NCBI RefSeq assembly: GCF_000196115.1
Contig: NC_005027.1
Coordinates: forward strand, 3,100,001 to 3,164,000
DNA: 64,000 nucleotides
From: Rhodopirellula baltica SH 1
GTDB taxonomy: Bacteria > Planctomycetota > Planctomycetia > Pirellulales > Pirellulaceae
Direction of reading: 5' to 3'
The position numbers and the translations under genes are program-made. Within the stretch, counting starts at the first letter, position 1, and every line of letters begins with the position of its first letter. Positions 17,554-25,837 of the stretch are shown here, piece by piece. A model generated the notes under the pieces. The model saw only the letters and a program-made list of their open reading frames with translations, did not search any database and had not been told where the DNA came from.

Positions 17554-18339
17554 TCAATTGGCGGAGAAATCGATCGGTGACAATCCCTCGGTGGGACGAA
17601 CCGTCGAATTTTCCGCGGTGGACTTGGTGCGTGGTTGCACGATGGTATCAAAACACCATTGGTCAATGTCACGCAACGCCACCGCGTTCATCACATCATC
17701 GCCTCGGTACTGCCGAATTTCAACACGAGCCCGAATGGATTCCGCCGCCAAGATGCCACGCTTCAGTTGATCGGGGCAATCATCAACGCCGTTGATCGCT
17801 TGTTGCCAAAGGATCGGAAGTCGACGTTCACGCAGTCGATGATACTCTCGCATAACGCTTTGGCTGGACGGGAATTGCCCACCCATCATCGCAACTCCAC
17901 CGAATCGCTCCGGCTCCATCAATGCAATTCGGCAGGCCATCGTGGCGCCGCTGCCGTATCCAGCGATCAAGATTCGATCAGAGTGAATCGACAACTCGGC
18001 CTGAGCATGCTCGATCGCTTCGATCACGGCTTCGCGAGCCGCGGCGATCGAAGAAGCCCCTTCGGACCAATCAAATCCCCATCCGCGAACATCGGTGGCC
18101 TGGGTACCTCGAACACCAACGCCAACATAATTGCGAACGCTGACATGCGGCAGAACTTGCTCCACCTGCAATTCATTGTGACCGCGGTGATGAAGCCAAA
18201 CCACCAAAGGATAATCGTAGGACGGCGTGTAATGCAGCGGAGTGACGATCGACAAAGGCCGGCGACGCCAATCGGGACTTGCCGAAGAAGGCTCCTGAGT
18301 CGGATACGAGCGCATTCGGCTTGCAAACGGGTCGCTCAT
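17554..18339 (-). CDS. Alpha/beta-hydrolase-like protein lacking the catalytic Ser and His
   Basis: 261 residues from ATG 18339 (a longer in-frame start at 18402 is possible). The fold resembles esterase/phospholipase-carboxylesterase relatives: 'YDYPLVVWLHHRGHNE', 'ILIAGYGSGATMACRIALMEPERFGGVAMMGG' in pieces, and a C-terminal 'VDD...YRGDDVMNAVALRDIDQW'. At the nucleophile elbow (usual GxSxG) the sequence is G127-Y-G129-S-G131, so the serine position holds glycine, and the usual catalytic His position ('GGH') reads 'GDD'. The order and spacing are otherwise family-like. I infer a non-catalytic or altered member. It lies 11 bp upstream of the response-regulator gene and may be co-transcribed with it. 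Confidence 0.7.
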   Translation of the reverse strand: MSDPFASRMRSYPTQEPSSASPDWRRRPLSIVTPLHYTPSYDYPLVVWLHHRGHNELQVEQVLPHVSVRNYVGVGVRGTQATDVRGWGFDWSEGASSIAAAREAVIEAIEHAQAELSIHSDRILIAGYGSGATMACRIALMEPERFGGVAMMGGQFPSSQSVMREYHRLRERRLPILWQQAINGVDDCPDQLKRGILAAESIRARVEIRQYRGDDVMNAVALRDIDQWCFDTIVQPRTKSTAENSTVRPTEGLSPIDFSAN

Positions 18340-18446
18340 CTTTTGTCCTGAATCGGTCAATGGAGTAGTCAGCGAAAGGCGACGAGGGGAAATTAGTTTC
18401 ACGCCGCCTTCAATGTCAACGTCGAAAAGTCATTCGGTCTCGGATC

Positions 18447-19487
18447 TCACTCCGAACGAGGACAAACCAACACCTTCATTTGCTCCGCATCACCGGCGTG
18501 CAGGCGGTCAAACCATTTGGGACCGTCCGCCAAAGAAATTTTGGCCGTGATCAAAGGTTCAACGTTGATGACGCCGCGATTCATCAAATCGATGCACTGT
18601 GGGTATTCACCGTTGCAACCACATGTGCCCTGCAATCGAATTTCTCGCGTAACGACTGACTGCAAAGGCAATTCGATCGTCGGCGAGACGTTGCCGACCA
18701 ACGTGACCGCTCCACCCTTGCGAACGGATTCAATCGCTGTTTTGACCGTCGGCGTCGCACCGACGACTTCCAATGCCACGTCTGCCCCGCGGCCACCGGT
18801 CAGTTCGCGAACCTTTTCCGGCACGTCCACTTGATCGGCTCGCAACAACACGTCGGCTCCCAACGTTCCGGCTGTTTCCAGGCGTTTGTCGTTTAGATCC
18901 ACCGCGATGACCTGCGTCGCACCCGCTGCTCGCACGGCTTGCACAGCCAACAATCCGATCATGCCAGCACCAACCACAACGGCGGTATCACCTAGCTTGA
19001 TCGGAGTGACTTCCGCTGCATGGACCGCGACGCTGACCGCTTCGACCAAAGCTGCGTGTTCGAAGGGCAAAGTGTCGGGTAATCGATAGACTATCCGACG
19101 CGGAACCGAGATGCGTTCCGCGAACGCACCATGACGTCGGTAATCACCACAGGAAACGCCGAGAACCATTCGGTTGTCACAAAGGTTCCCGTGCCCTTCG
19201 CGACAAAACTCACAGTTTCCGCAGGACACCATCGAATCAAACGTGACGCGGGCTCCGAGTTCCAAATCGCGGACGTTTTCGCCGACCTGAACCACCACCC
19301 CGGCAGCCTCGTGCCCCATCACCAAAGGCGGGATACGACGCCCGGTGCTGCCATCGTATCCATGAATGTCACTGCCGCAGATCCCACACGCTTCGACTTG
19401 GACCAAAACGTCATCTGGGCCCACCTCGGGCTCATCCACATCCGTCACCTGCATGTTTTTGTATTCGGTCAGCAACAATGCCTTCAT
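18447..19487 (-). CDS. Zinc-dependent medium-chain alcohol/polyol dehydrogenase
   Basis: 346 residues from ATG 19487, which gives the canonical MDR start (MKALLLTEYKNMQVTDV). Catalytic zinc ligands are in 'EACGICGSDIHGYDG' and 'VMGHEAAG'. The structural-zinc lobe is 'CGNCEFCREGHGNLC' and the nucleotide-binding motif is 'VVGAGMIGLLAVQAVRAAG', followed by an acidic residue (VDLND) that favours NAD. It resembles the sorbitol/threonine/galactitol dehydrogenase branch; the substrate cannot be assigned. It ends 108 bp upstream of the hydrolase-like gene on the same strand. Confidence 0.9.
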   Translation of the reverse strand: MKALLLTEYKNMQVTDVDEPEVGPDDVLVQVEACGICGSDIHGYDGSTGRRIPPLVMGHEAAGVVVQVGENVRDLELGARVTFDSMVSCGNCEFCREGHGNLCDNRMVLGVSCGDYRRHGAFAERISVPRRIVYRLPDTLPFEHAALVEAVSVAVHAAEVTPIKLGDTAVVVGAGMIGLLAVQAVRAAGATQVIAVDLNDKRLETAGTLGADVLLRADQVDVPEKVRELTGGRGADVALEVVGATPTVKTAIESVRKGGAVTLVGNVSPTIELPLQSVVTREIRLQGTCGCNGEYPQCIDLMNRGVINVEPLITAKISLADGPKWFDRLHAGDAEQMKVLVCPRSE

Positions 19488-19899
19488 AATGCAACGCTTT
19501 GGTGAGTGGAGTGAGCGATCGGAGTGAGTATTCAAACGGGAAAAAAGTGTCAGGTAACTTTCGTTCGAACCACCCAGTGGGCCGTTCCTGCGAAAGGCGT
19601 CTGACGCTTGTCTCCCAACCGTTCCTAAGACGTGAACGCACGGGATTCTATGCCAAATCAGAAAGCAAGGAAACGACCGCCCATTAGAAAGCGGCGCGTC
19701 GAAGCCAAGCCCGATCAACAGACGCGGGCATGCAAAGTAAACTCCGAACCTCGTTCTTTGTTTCGGACGCTGCAATGACTGCCGGAACGCAAGCGAGATT
19801 GGCCGCGCGAGTTTGGCGGAACTCGAAGATCACTGCCAATTGATTTGCGAAGAATGATTCGCCGAGTTCACCGACAACTTCTTAAATGGTTCGCCTTCA
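19488..19899. other. Divergent intergenic region
   Basis: 412 bp between the divergent dehydrogenase and metalloprotease genes. Promoters for both should lie here. I see no convincing operator, RNA or repeat. Confidence 0.5.
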
Positions 19900-21381
19900 A
19901 TGAGACTCTCCCGCATCCGCTCGACTTTGGTCACGGCGCTTTTGCCAACCTTGCTATCTACCCTGAGCATCGCGTTCGGCGATTCAACTTTGGCAATTGC
20001 TAGCAACTTGGAATCGTCGATCCGAGTTGAGAACCACGAATCGGATTCCGAAGTGCGATATAGCGTCGTGCTGCTACGCGGGACCGTGGCCGCTGATGAT
20101 GCATCGGAGTTGACAATCGTCAACACAAACACGCCGGCTGGATCGAGTCCCGTCAAAGTGTTGACCGATGGAAAACGATTCAAAGCTCTGGTCGAGCTTT
20201 CCGAGGGTCGAAACGCGATTCGTTTGGAACATGGCTCGGCTTCGACAAGCGAACTGATCCTGGATTTTAAACCGCAAACCAATCCGCATTATGTACGACT
20301 GATTTGGATGACCGATCAATCGGGCGAAACGGATTTCGCGGTGCCTGACGATACGGTCACGCAAGACTATGCAAATCGTCTTCGGACCGCGGCGTTGCTG
20401 ATGCAAACCTTCACCGCTGAACGAATGAAGGACCTCGGTTACGGCCCGCGAACCTTCGCGTTGGAACGAGATGACAAAGGCGAGGTCGTCGTCCACACCT
20501 GGAAAGGCGACCAGGACAAACAAGACTACTACGCTCAAGCCGAGAACAATCGTTGGTGGCAACAAGTCCGACGATGGATCAACGATGAGCATCCTGATCC
20601 GATGGCAAAGAACGTTGTCCTGGCAGCTTACACACGCAAGGATCCTCGCACTGGCAAGATGCTTGGTCACACCGCACTTGGTGGAGCGAACCTGGGACTG
20701 TTCGGTAGTGCATCGATGTTTTGCTGGCCGCGTGACATTCAATCCGCGATGGATGTGTTTCAAGACGGGACCGAGGTTGATCCAACGCACGTTCACGATG
20801 ACAGTGCGTTCCGAGGAACGATTTGGGCGCTGGCATCGACCACCATCGGAGCAACCCTGCACGAAACCGGTCACGCGATGGGGTTGCCTCACTGCACCGA
20901 CAACATGGGCATCATGACGCGAGGGTTTGACCACTTCCACCGCGTGTTCACGTTCGCCGATCCCCCCAGCAAACAAAACAAACAACCCCGCAAGTTCTCA
21001 TCCGAACAAGAAGCTTACTTCTCGCCCGTCAGTGCGTCGTTTCTTCGATGGAGCCCTTGGTTTCAGCTGGACGATTCAACTGGTGTCTCAGCCAAATCGC
21101 CGAGGTCACGACCGAATGTCGAAGTCGACGAAGCAGCAAAACTCGTTCGCATCAGCAGTTCTGCGGGCATCCCGTGGATCGGTTTTCATTCAAAAGATCG
21201 AATCGAAACCTTTCAGGAATATGGATCGCACGATACCGGAGCCGACGATCATCCTGAATCGATCGAGCTCACTTTCGATGACATACAACAGCTCAAACCG
21301 GGCACCGAAATACGCCGGATCGTGGTTGTCGACAGCAACGGTGAGTCCCGAAACGCTTCGCTTCCGCAGCCGTCGCCTTGA
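19900..21381 (+). CDS. Secreted metzincin-like zinc metalloprotease
   Basis: 493 residues with a signal peptide (TLVTALLPTLLSTLSIAFG). The extended zinc motif HExxHxxGxxH is present as H321-E322-T-G-H325-A-M-G328-L-P-H331, followed closely by 'NMGIMTRG', a candidate Met-turn. The region before it (residues about 130-320) contains 'VRLIWMTDQSGETDFAVPDD' and a Trp-rich helix 'NRWWQQVRRWIND'. The C-terminal 130 residues look beta-rich. The motif predicts an active extracellular or periplasmic endopeptidase. It does not match a named metzincin family that I can recognise with certainty. It stands alone, 160 bp upstream of the Cys-rich genes. Confidence 0.75.
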   Translation: MRLSRIRSTLVTALLPTLLSTLSIAFGDSTLAIASNLESSIRVENHESDSEVRYSVVLLRGTVAADDASELTIVNTNTPAGSSPVKVLTDGKRFKALVELSEGRNAIRLEHGSASTSELILDFKPQTNPHYVRLIWMTDQSGETDFAVPDDTVTQDYANRLRTAALLMQTFTAERMKDLGYGPRTFALERDDKGEVVVHTWKGDQDKQDYYAQAENNRWWQQVRRWINDEHPDPMAKNVVLAAYTRKDPRTGKMLGHTALGGANLGLFGSASMFCWPRDIQSAMDVFQDGTEVDPTHVHDDSAFRGTIWALASTTIGATLHETGHAMGLPHCTDNMGIMTRGFDHFHRVFTFADPPSKQNKQPRKFSSEQEAYFSPVSASFLRWSPWFQLDDSTGVSAKSPRSRPNVEVDEAAKLVRISSSAGIPWIGFHSKDRIETFQEYGSHDTGADDHPESIELTFDDIQQLKPGTEIRRIVVVDSNGESRNASLPQPSP

Positions 21382-21541
21382 CGAACCGCGATTGCGAAAT
21401 GGCGGATTCGCTCAAGTTTTCGCCATTTTGCAGGTGAGAGTCGTGGGCAAAGCCTGAGCTCACGGCTGCGAAAACATTTCCGAGCCGGTGTTCGAGGATT
21501 TCCCTCGACCCGACCTTGGTTTGCTGCGTATAACAGAGCTC

Positions 21542-22021
21542 ATGAGACCAACTGCATTCAACCAAACCGTGCTTCGAGTGCCAGCTTTGCTGGCAGTGCT
21601 TGCGTTGTGCGTTTGGCCAATGCTGCAGCCTCCCTGCTGCTGCGCCGCATCGGTTTCGGACAATGCGACGGTCGCATCGGGATGCTGTGCGTCGGTTGAA
21701 ACACCTGCCGCTTCCTGTTGCAAATCCACCACGACCGCCGGTCCGGAAACTCAGACATCGAGTTCAAAAACCAGTTGTCACTGCGAATGGACTTCTCAGT
21801 GTGACTGCGAAGTCCGATCAACTCTGACCGACTCCTGGGTGAGCTCACGCGTGCTCACGGTCGACGACCAACCTGTCACCTTCGGCATGCCAATTGGCTT
21901 GCTCGAAGATCTTCAATATCCATTGCCATCTCGTCTGCTGGATCGGCAATTGGACACGTCATGGCAAACGGCTTTGACGTCTCGTGACCGCTGCGTGCTT
22001 CTGTGCCGCTGGCTGAATTGA
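21542..22021 (+). CDS. Exported Cys-rich protein of unknown function
   Basis: 159 residues from ATG 21542, which places a signal peptide at the N terminus (VLRVPALLAVLALCVWPML). The next 65 residues are very rich in cysteine, in CC and CxC groups (PPCCCAAS, GCCASVE, SCCKST, CHCEWTSQCDCE). The C-terminal half lacks cysteine until RDRCVLLCRW. I do not recognise the family. Cysteine spacing and export suggest extracytoplasmic metal binding, and the next gene, 71 bp downstream, is an exported metallothionein-like protein; the two probably form one unit. Confidence 0.65.
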   Translation: MRPTAFNQTVLRVPALLAVLALCVWPMLQPPCCCAASVSDNATVASGCCASVETPAASCCKSTTTAGPETQTSSSKTSCHCEWTSQCDCEVRSTLTDSWVSSRVLTVDDQPVTFGMPIGLLEDLQYPLPSRLLDRQLDTSWQTALTSRDRCVLLCRWLN

Positions 22022-22092
22022 TTCAACAAGACTGATTTAGACGACAGTTTTGTTTCAGGTTTCAATTTAGTTTCAGGTTCATTAGGAGCCCA

Positions 22093-22557
22093 ATGATGTT
22101 ACGTACTTCCATGATGTTTGCCGCCACCGTGTTAATTGGTGTCGCAATTTTGTTTGCCACTCGAAGCGCTATTTCAAGTGACAATGCGTCCGCTCAAAAC
22201 GGCGAAGCTTGTCCTTGCAATCAATGCGATGTCGGTTGCGATTGCTGCGTCAACGGCGATGTCAATTGCGACAACTGCTCGTGCGAAGCGTGCGAGTGCG
22301 ACGCCTGCGACACAGCAGCCAGCGATTTCGCGGTTGCAAAGATGAGTTGCTGTGCGGGCAAGACCTGCGAAAATGCTGCCAACGAGAAAGCGGCATCGAG
22401 CGACGTCCTCACATCAGCAGTCGCTGCTGCTTGTGTATGCGGTCAATGTGACGCAGATTGCAACTGCTGCTTGGATGAATCCGTCGACTGCGACAACTGC
22501 AGTTGCGAAGTCTGCCAATGCGAAGGTTGCGTCGACGCACCCGCAACCGGTGCATGA
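22093..22557 (+). CDS. Exported metallothionein-like protein with duplicated 12-Cys module
   Basis: 154 residues with AGGAG about 5 bases before the ATG and a signal/anchor segment (MFAATVLIGVAILFATRSAIS). It has 27 cysteines. Two modules of about 33 residues (starting CPCNQCDVGCDCC and CVCGQCDADCNCC) share exactly the same pattern of 12 cysteines, CxCxxCx3CxCCx6CxxCxCxxCxCxxC, and are separated by an Ala/Ser/Glu linker with three more cysteines. Aromatic residues are almost absent from the modules. This is metallothionein-like composition, but in an exported protein and with no match to a named class that I know. Metal binding is inference. It is followed by a strong hairpin terminator. Confidence 0.75.
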   Translation: MMLRTSMMFAATVLIGVAILFATRSAISSDNASAQNGEACPCNQCDVGCDCCVNGDVNCDNCSCEACECDACDTAASDFAVAKMSCCAGKTCENAANEKAASSDVLTSAVAAACVCGQCDADCNCCLDESVDCDNCSCEVCQCEGCVDAPATGA

Positions 22558-22618
22558 TTACGTCACACGCGATGACTTCGTCAGCAGCTAACGCTGGCAA
22601 ACGTCGAGTCTAAAAAAG

Positions 22619-22652
22619 AAACACCTCGCCGAGTTCGCTCGACGAGGTGTTT
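22619..22652. terminator. UUCG-loop hairpin terminator shared by convergent genes
   Basis: A 15-bp stem with one mismatch (ACACCTCGCCGAG pairing with CTCGACGAGGTGT, extended by A-T pairs) closes on a TTCG tetraloop. It is flanked by an A run on the left and a T-rich stretch on the right, between the Cys-rich gene and the convergent chain-length gene. It should terminate in both directions. Confidence 0.85.
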
Positions 22653-22678
22653 TCGTTTGTGTCAATCGATGCACCGAA

Positions 22679-24154
22679 TCAGTCGCGGGAGGATCCGCGA
22701 CGGCGATCCTGTCCGTCAGGCGGTACCGAAGTGACTTGAGCGGCCATTTCTGGCGGCATGTGGTCGGTCATCCGTCGCCCGGTCAAGCGATCGCTCCAAC
22801 GGCGTCCAGCACTCGGCCCTTGTGGTCCGGGAGCAATCAAAAACACGGTTCCCAGTCCGAAAACCAAACCGGCGAAGAGCGAACCAAAGGTCACCGAGAC
22901 ACCGGACATTCCTTCCGGTGAATCGCCGACTTGGGGTGGTCCCAGCTCGGCCAACAGATTCGTCGAAAGTGCTGCCGATCGACTCGCTTGAGCTTCGCCG
23001 AGCGCGGCTTCGGCTTCCGCCAATTGTTGCGTCAGGGCTTCGGCATCGCTGTCGAGCTTTGAATAGCTTGTTCGCACACCGGCCAAACGGCTTAGTTTTT
23101 CATTCAGCTGATCTTGTTTGTTTCTCAGACGTTGCACTCGGTCCTGAGCCAATGCCAGTGTTGGTTTCATCGCACGAACCGCGGCCCGAGCTTCTTCCAA
23201 CATGCGTGAGGTGATCTCTCGCTCAGTCGTGATTGCGGAACGACGTCGCGGATGCAGCTCGGTGTAAACACTTGCCAATCGACTCGATTCGATTTGTGCA
23301 TCGATCAAACCGTCCTTCAATCGTTGAAGCGATGGCTGGCTGGAGAGCAATTCATCGCCGCTGACCAACAACTGACGAGGATCCTGTGATCCCGCGATCA
23401 ACAGCTGCTGCAACGCATTCAACCGCTCGAGCTCCAACTCCGCCAATTGCAGTTCTTTGGCGTTCTCTTCCATCGTTCGGCGATTGGCACCATCACCCGA
23501 TATTGCATCGTTGAGGTTTCGCAGTTCACTCAAGTCCGATCCAAACCGAACTTCGACTTCATTCATCTTCGTGAGAACCGCATCCAATTTCTGACGTGTC
23601 AAATCGCGAGCGTTGGTCAGCTCGACAATCACGCTGTCGGCACGAATACGACGAACGGTCCGAAGATGGCTGCTTAGGTTGTCCAAAAGTGCGCGACAAA
23701 AATCGGAGGCACGCTCAGCCGTTTCAGCTTCAACCTTCAAATAGACCAATTCGCTGTTGCCAAACTCGCTGCCTTGTGGGGCGACAACATTGACCCGTCG
23801 ATTTGCAACCGTGTCAACCAAAGTGGTCGATGGATACGAATCATCTTGTCCGCCACCGACGGGCCCGATGTCACGCAGAGCGGCCGCAACCACTTCTGGA
23901 TTGCGAGCCATTTCGAGCAGCGTCTCTTGAGCGGCTTTTAAATCCGTTTGACTTGAAAATCGTCCCAAACGGTCAACGGCACCCGTTGCTTCATCACGAA
24001 GGACGAGCGGTTGCCGGGCGGCCCAGCGGTCGCTTGAAAACAACGCCGTCGCCAGCCCGAGAACTCCAAACAGAACAGCCGCACCGCACCAAACCGGTGC
24101 GAAAAGGACCAAAACGTTGCGAATGTGTTTCCACGGAATAGGAGCAGCTGACAT
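22679..24154 (-). CDS. Wzz/GumC-type polysaccharide chain-length determinant
   Basis: 491 residues. An N-terminal transmembrane segment (VLVLFAPVWCGAAVLFGVLGLATALF) is followed by a large periplasmic coiled-coil-rich domain (residues about 160-400, with heptad runs around 'AKELQLAELELERLNAL' and 'RVQRLRNKQDQLNEKLSRL'). A second transmembrane helix lies near residues 424-447 (VSVTFGSLFAGLVFGLGTVFLIAPG) and a basic cytoplasmic tail follows. This is the polysaccharide co-polymerase layout; no fused tyrosine kinase is present. It would control export or chain length of a surface polysaccharide. No other polysaccharide gene is adjacent, apart from a lone glycosyltransferase near 42 kb. Confidence 0.78.
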   Translation of the reverse strand: MSAAPIPWKHIRNVLVLFAPVWCGAAVLFGVLGLATALFSSDRWAARQPLVLRDEATGAVDRLGRFSSQTDLKAAQETLLEMARNPEVVAAALRDIGPVGGGQDDSYPSTTLVDTVANRRVNVVAPQGSEFGNSELVYLKVEAETAERASDFCRALLDNLSSHLRTVRRIRADSVIVELTNARDLTRQKLDAVLTKMNEVEVRFGSDLSELRNLNDAISGDGANRRTMEENAKELQLAELELERLNALQQLLIAGSQDPRQLLVSGDELLSSQPSLQRLKDGLIDAQIESSRLASVYTELHPRRRSAITTEREITSRMLEEARAAVRAMKPTLALAQDRVQRLRNKQDQLNEKLSRLAGVRTSYSKLDSDAEALTQQLAEAEAALGEAQASRSAALSTNLLAELGPPQVGDSPEGMSGVSVTFGSLFAGLVFGLGTVFLIAPGPQGPSAGRRWSDRLTGRRMTDHMPPEMAAQVTSVPPDGQDRRRGSSRD

Positions 24155-24274
24155 GTTGGAACACGGGCTCTAAAAGGAGATTCAAAGAATATTCCCCCAA
24201 CACTAGGACGCCCCCCATGCACGGCTCCAACAAATTGTGCGTGTTCAAAAAAGCATGCCGCCAAACTGTGCTGC

Positions 24275-24895
24275 TCAATCGACCTTGCCGGAAGTGACGT
24301 TTGTACCGGCAAATTCGTCACGGTAGCGGCCGCCCAATTTGACGTAGTGCTGGGCACCTTCTCGCGAACGCTCACGCAGGGAATCGCTGACTTCCTTGAT
24401 GGGCTTTGCCGGTGCTCCCACCGCCAACATGCCGGGCGGTATCACGGTTCCTTCGGTCACAAGTGCTCCAGCAGCGACGATGGCTCCTTTTCCGATGGTC
24501 GCTCCGTTAAGAACGATCGCTCCAATCCCGATCAATGCATCATCCTCGACGGTTGCTCCATGCACGATTGCTGAATGCCCCACCGTCACACGTTCACCAA
24601 TCAAACAGGGCATTCCGGGATCGCAATGCAACACGCACTGGTCTTGGACATTGCTTTCCCGGCCAATCACGATTTTTTCGGTATCGCCTCGCATGACCGC
24701 TCCGAACCAAATGCTGACATCGGCGGCGATGTACACTTCCCCCAAAACTGTCGCATTGGGTGCGATGAATGCTGACGGATCGATCAATTGCTGATCGGGT
24801 TCCACGGTGACGACCGCTTCGCGTCGAATTCGATCCGATGCGTTCGAGGCCGACGGTTTGGCGGTGGGTTTTGATTCCGTATCATTCGTTGTCAT
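24275..24895 (-). CDS. Gamma-class carbonic anhydrase-like hexapeptide protein
   Basis: 206 residues from ATG 24895; the longer frame would run through yidD. Left-handed beta-helix repeats are clear ('[24 protein letters not shown]'-type turns, given here in parts: [27 protein letters not shown]). The zinc histidines match the family: one in '[11 protein letters not shown]' and two in '[11 protein letters not shown]'. The C-terminal '[18 protein letters not shown]' is typical. It may hydrate CO2 or belong to the metal-binding YrdA/CaiE group. Its start codon overlaps that of the divergent yidD gene. Confidence 0.85.
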   Translation of the reverse strand: MTTNDTESKPTAKPSASNASDRIRREAVVTVEPDQQLIDPSAFIAPNATVLGEVYIAADVSIWFGAVMRGDTEKIVIGRESNVQDQCVLHCDPGMPCLIGERVTVGHSAIVHGATVEDDALIGIGAIVLNGATIGKGAIVAAGALVTEGTVIPPGMLAVGAPAKPIKEVSDSLRERSREGAQHYVKLGGRYRDEFAGTNVTSGKVD

Positions 24896-25229
24896 GGTAG
24901 ATCGGTTGCGGGAAGAACAGAAAAACGTCGAGCGAGAAAGCGTCTCATCGGAGAATGCTGCGCCGCGTGACGCTGCATCAGAGTCACCTCCGCCAGCTTC
25001 TCGTGGTTTCTTGTCACGACTGGCAATCTCGGCAATGGTGCTGTGTATTCGATGGTACCAAGTCGTGATCAGTCCGATGATGGGGCCAAGCTGCCGCTTC
25101 ACACCGACATGCAGTGCCTACGCAATCGAATCGATTCAGAAACACGGTACGGTTCGCGGGTCATGGCGAGCTATCAAACGCATTGGCCGTTGCCATCCGT
25201 GGAATCCCGGCGGCTACGATCCACCCTGA
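24894..25229 (+). CDS. yidD: YidD membrane protein insertion efficiency factor
   Basis: 111 residues if started at ATG 24894; a start further inside is also possible. The family core is intact: '[34 protein letters not shown]' in parts ([17 protein letters not shown]) followed by '[23 protein letters not shown]'. Conserved cysteines are present (CRF, TCS, RCHPW). YidD assists YidC-dependent insertion of membrane proteins. The usual neighbours (rnpA, yidC) are not here. The N-terminal 40 residues are Glu/Ser-rich and unlike most YidDs. Confidence 0.88.
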   Translation: MVDRLREEQKNVERESVSSENAAPRDAASESPPPASRGFLSRLAISAMVLCIRWYQVVISPMMGPSCRFTPTCSAYAIESIQKHGTVRGSWRAIKRIGRCHPWNPGGYDPP

Positions 25230-25318
25230 CGGCCATCAAAAAGCCGAACAATGTCTGCATGCTGGTTCGGCGAAAGCTACGCAATTCCCAGATCCAACCT
25301 GCGTGCTATCATCGCCGC

Positions 25319-25837
25319 ATGCCGAATTCTGATTCTCAATCGACGGACGCCTTCATCCCGAAATGGATCATTTCGGGCGGACAAACCGGCGTGGATCGTG
25401 GTGCTTTGGATGCCGCCATTGAGCTGCACCTGCCACATGGCGGATGGTGCCCAGCCGGACGAATCGCGGAAGATGGCCGCATCCCCGATCGATATCTTTT
25501 GCAGGAACACGCGTCGCGACATTATCCGGATCGGACGGAGCAAAACGTGATCGACACTGACGCGACGCTGATCCTTTACCGCGAACGCATCTCAGGCGGC
25601 ACGGCCCTGACAAAAAGAATCTGCCGCCGTGAATCTCGTCCATTTTTGGCGGTGAATTTGGATTCCCCCAAGACCGCTGCAAAACGCATCCGGACTTGGT
25701 TGGAAGAGCATCGTCCAGAGAACCTCAACGTGGCCGGACCGCGTGAAAGCAACTCGCCAGGAATCGGCGAACAAACAAAGACTTTGCTGGTTCACATTCT
25801 TCAAGGCGGCGGCGACATTCAGTCGTCGCTGTTCTGA
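25319..25837 (+). CDS. Putative molybdenum-carrier / YpsA-like Rossmann protein
   Basis: 172 residues from ATG 25319. The N terminus 'WIISGGQTGVDRGALDAAIEL' (split here as SGGQTGVDRGALDAA) is the signature of the putative molybdenum carrier family. 'DATLILYRERISGGTALT' and the C-terminal 'NVAGPRESNSPGIGEQTKTLL' also fit. Members have a lysine-decarboxylase/LOG-like Rossmann fold; cofactor binding for this protein is inferred from the family. It is 89 bp downstream of yidD, and its 3' end overlaps the convergent HD-PAS-GGDEF gene by 19 bp. Confidence 0.8.
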   Translation: MPNSDSQSTDAFIPKWIISGGQTGVDRGALDAAIELHLPHGGWCPAGRIAEDGRIPDRYLLQEHASRHYPDRTEQNVIDTDATLILYRERISGGTALTKRICRRESRPFLAVNLDSPKTAAKRIRTWLEEHRPENLNVAGPRESNSPGIGEQTKTLLVHILQGGGDIQSSLF

